From Salinimonas marina (GTDB taxonomy: Bacteria; Pseudomonadota; Gammaproteobacteria; Enterobacterales; Alteromonadaceae): DNA of 64,000 nucleotides. The DNA lies in assembly GCF_015644725.1 (NCBI RefSeq), contig NZ_CP064795.1, positions 3,656,501 to 3,720,500 of the forward strand. Reading direction: 5' to 3'. This document shows, one piece after another, positions 64,000 through 64,000 of the stretch. Positions within the stretch are counted from its first letter, which is position 1; each line of letters opens with the position of its first letter. The notes below the pieces were generated by a model. The model had not been told where the DNA came from. It was given only the letters and a program-made list of their open reading frames with translations, and made no database searches. Position numbers and translations under genes: made by a program.

Positions 64000-64000
64000 A

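Overview
The window is gene-dense chromosome around the replication origin of a gammaproteobacterium. It most resembles the Alteromonadaceae (Alteromonas/Salinimonas-like). The placement rests on gene order and protein character (mnmG-rsmG-parA-parB-atpIBEFHAGDC, rpmH-rnpA-yidD-yidC-mnmE, dnaA-dnaN-recF-gyrB, engB-spf-polA, trkH-trkA-rsmB); the genus is inferred, not shown.

Layout. 1-4.6 kb: DUF3014 and DUF1285 proteins, a periplasmic amidohydrolase, a YqaA-type membrane protein, a small unknown and a DUF1206 membrane protein. 4.6-7.3 kb: rph-pyrE-tusA divergent from yicC. 7.4-14.5 kb: homocysteine methyltransferase, exported VOC protein, DUF1439 lipoprotein, a decayed NTF2-like gene, OmpA-type lipoprotein, HD-GYP phosphodiesterase, alkyltransferase-like protein, DTW-domain tRNA modifier and an unknown membrane protein. 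14.7-26.3 kb (minus strand): the complete ATP synthase operon, parAB, rsmG and mnmG. 26.4-26.8 kb: a clear oriC with DnaA boxes, a very dense GATC cluster and an AT-rich unwinding element. 27.0-29.0 kb: a DnaC-like helicase loader, a DnaT-like primosomal protein and mioC, next to the origin. 29.1-36.3 kb: a chaperone-usher fimbrial operon (two pilin-like subunits, two chaperones, usher, two-domain tip protein) followed by a CsgD/LuxR-type regulator; it looks like an accessory insertion into the otherwise conserved origin block. 36.7-41.1 kb: mnmE, yajQ, yidC, yidD, rnpA, rpmH. 41.2-48 kb: the dnaA control region, dnaA-dnaN-recF-gyrB, with two parS palindromes inside recF. 48-64 kb: glyQS, tag, DUF2489, yihI, a methyltransferase, cytochrome c4, engB, a shortened Spot 42 RNA, polA, elbB, trkH, trkA and the 5'-truncated rsmB.

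How it works together. Replication and segregation functions are concentrated here: initiator, clamp, gyrase, helicase loader pair, ParAB with parS sites, and three intergenic regions carrying DnaA boxes and GATC clusters (oriC, dnaA upstream, polA upstream). Ribosome/RNA maturation, protein insertion and energy conversion genes fill the rest.

Sequence quality. Ten genes, including the essential yidC, are broken by single-base losses, twelve in total, and every one lies in or beside a G or C run of four or more. Restoring one base in each run rebuilds a full-length family-typical protein. This is best explained by systematic homopolymer under-calling in the assembly, so these genes are annotated as whole CDS with the break noted. 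The NTF2-like gene at 9.9-10.4 kb has different lesions and may be a true pseudogene. No tRNA, rRNA, CRISPR array or insertion sequence was recognised.
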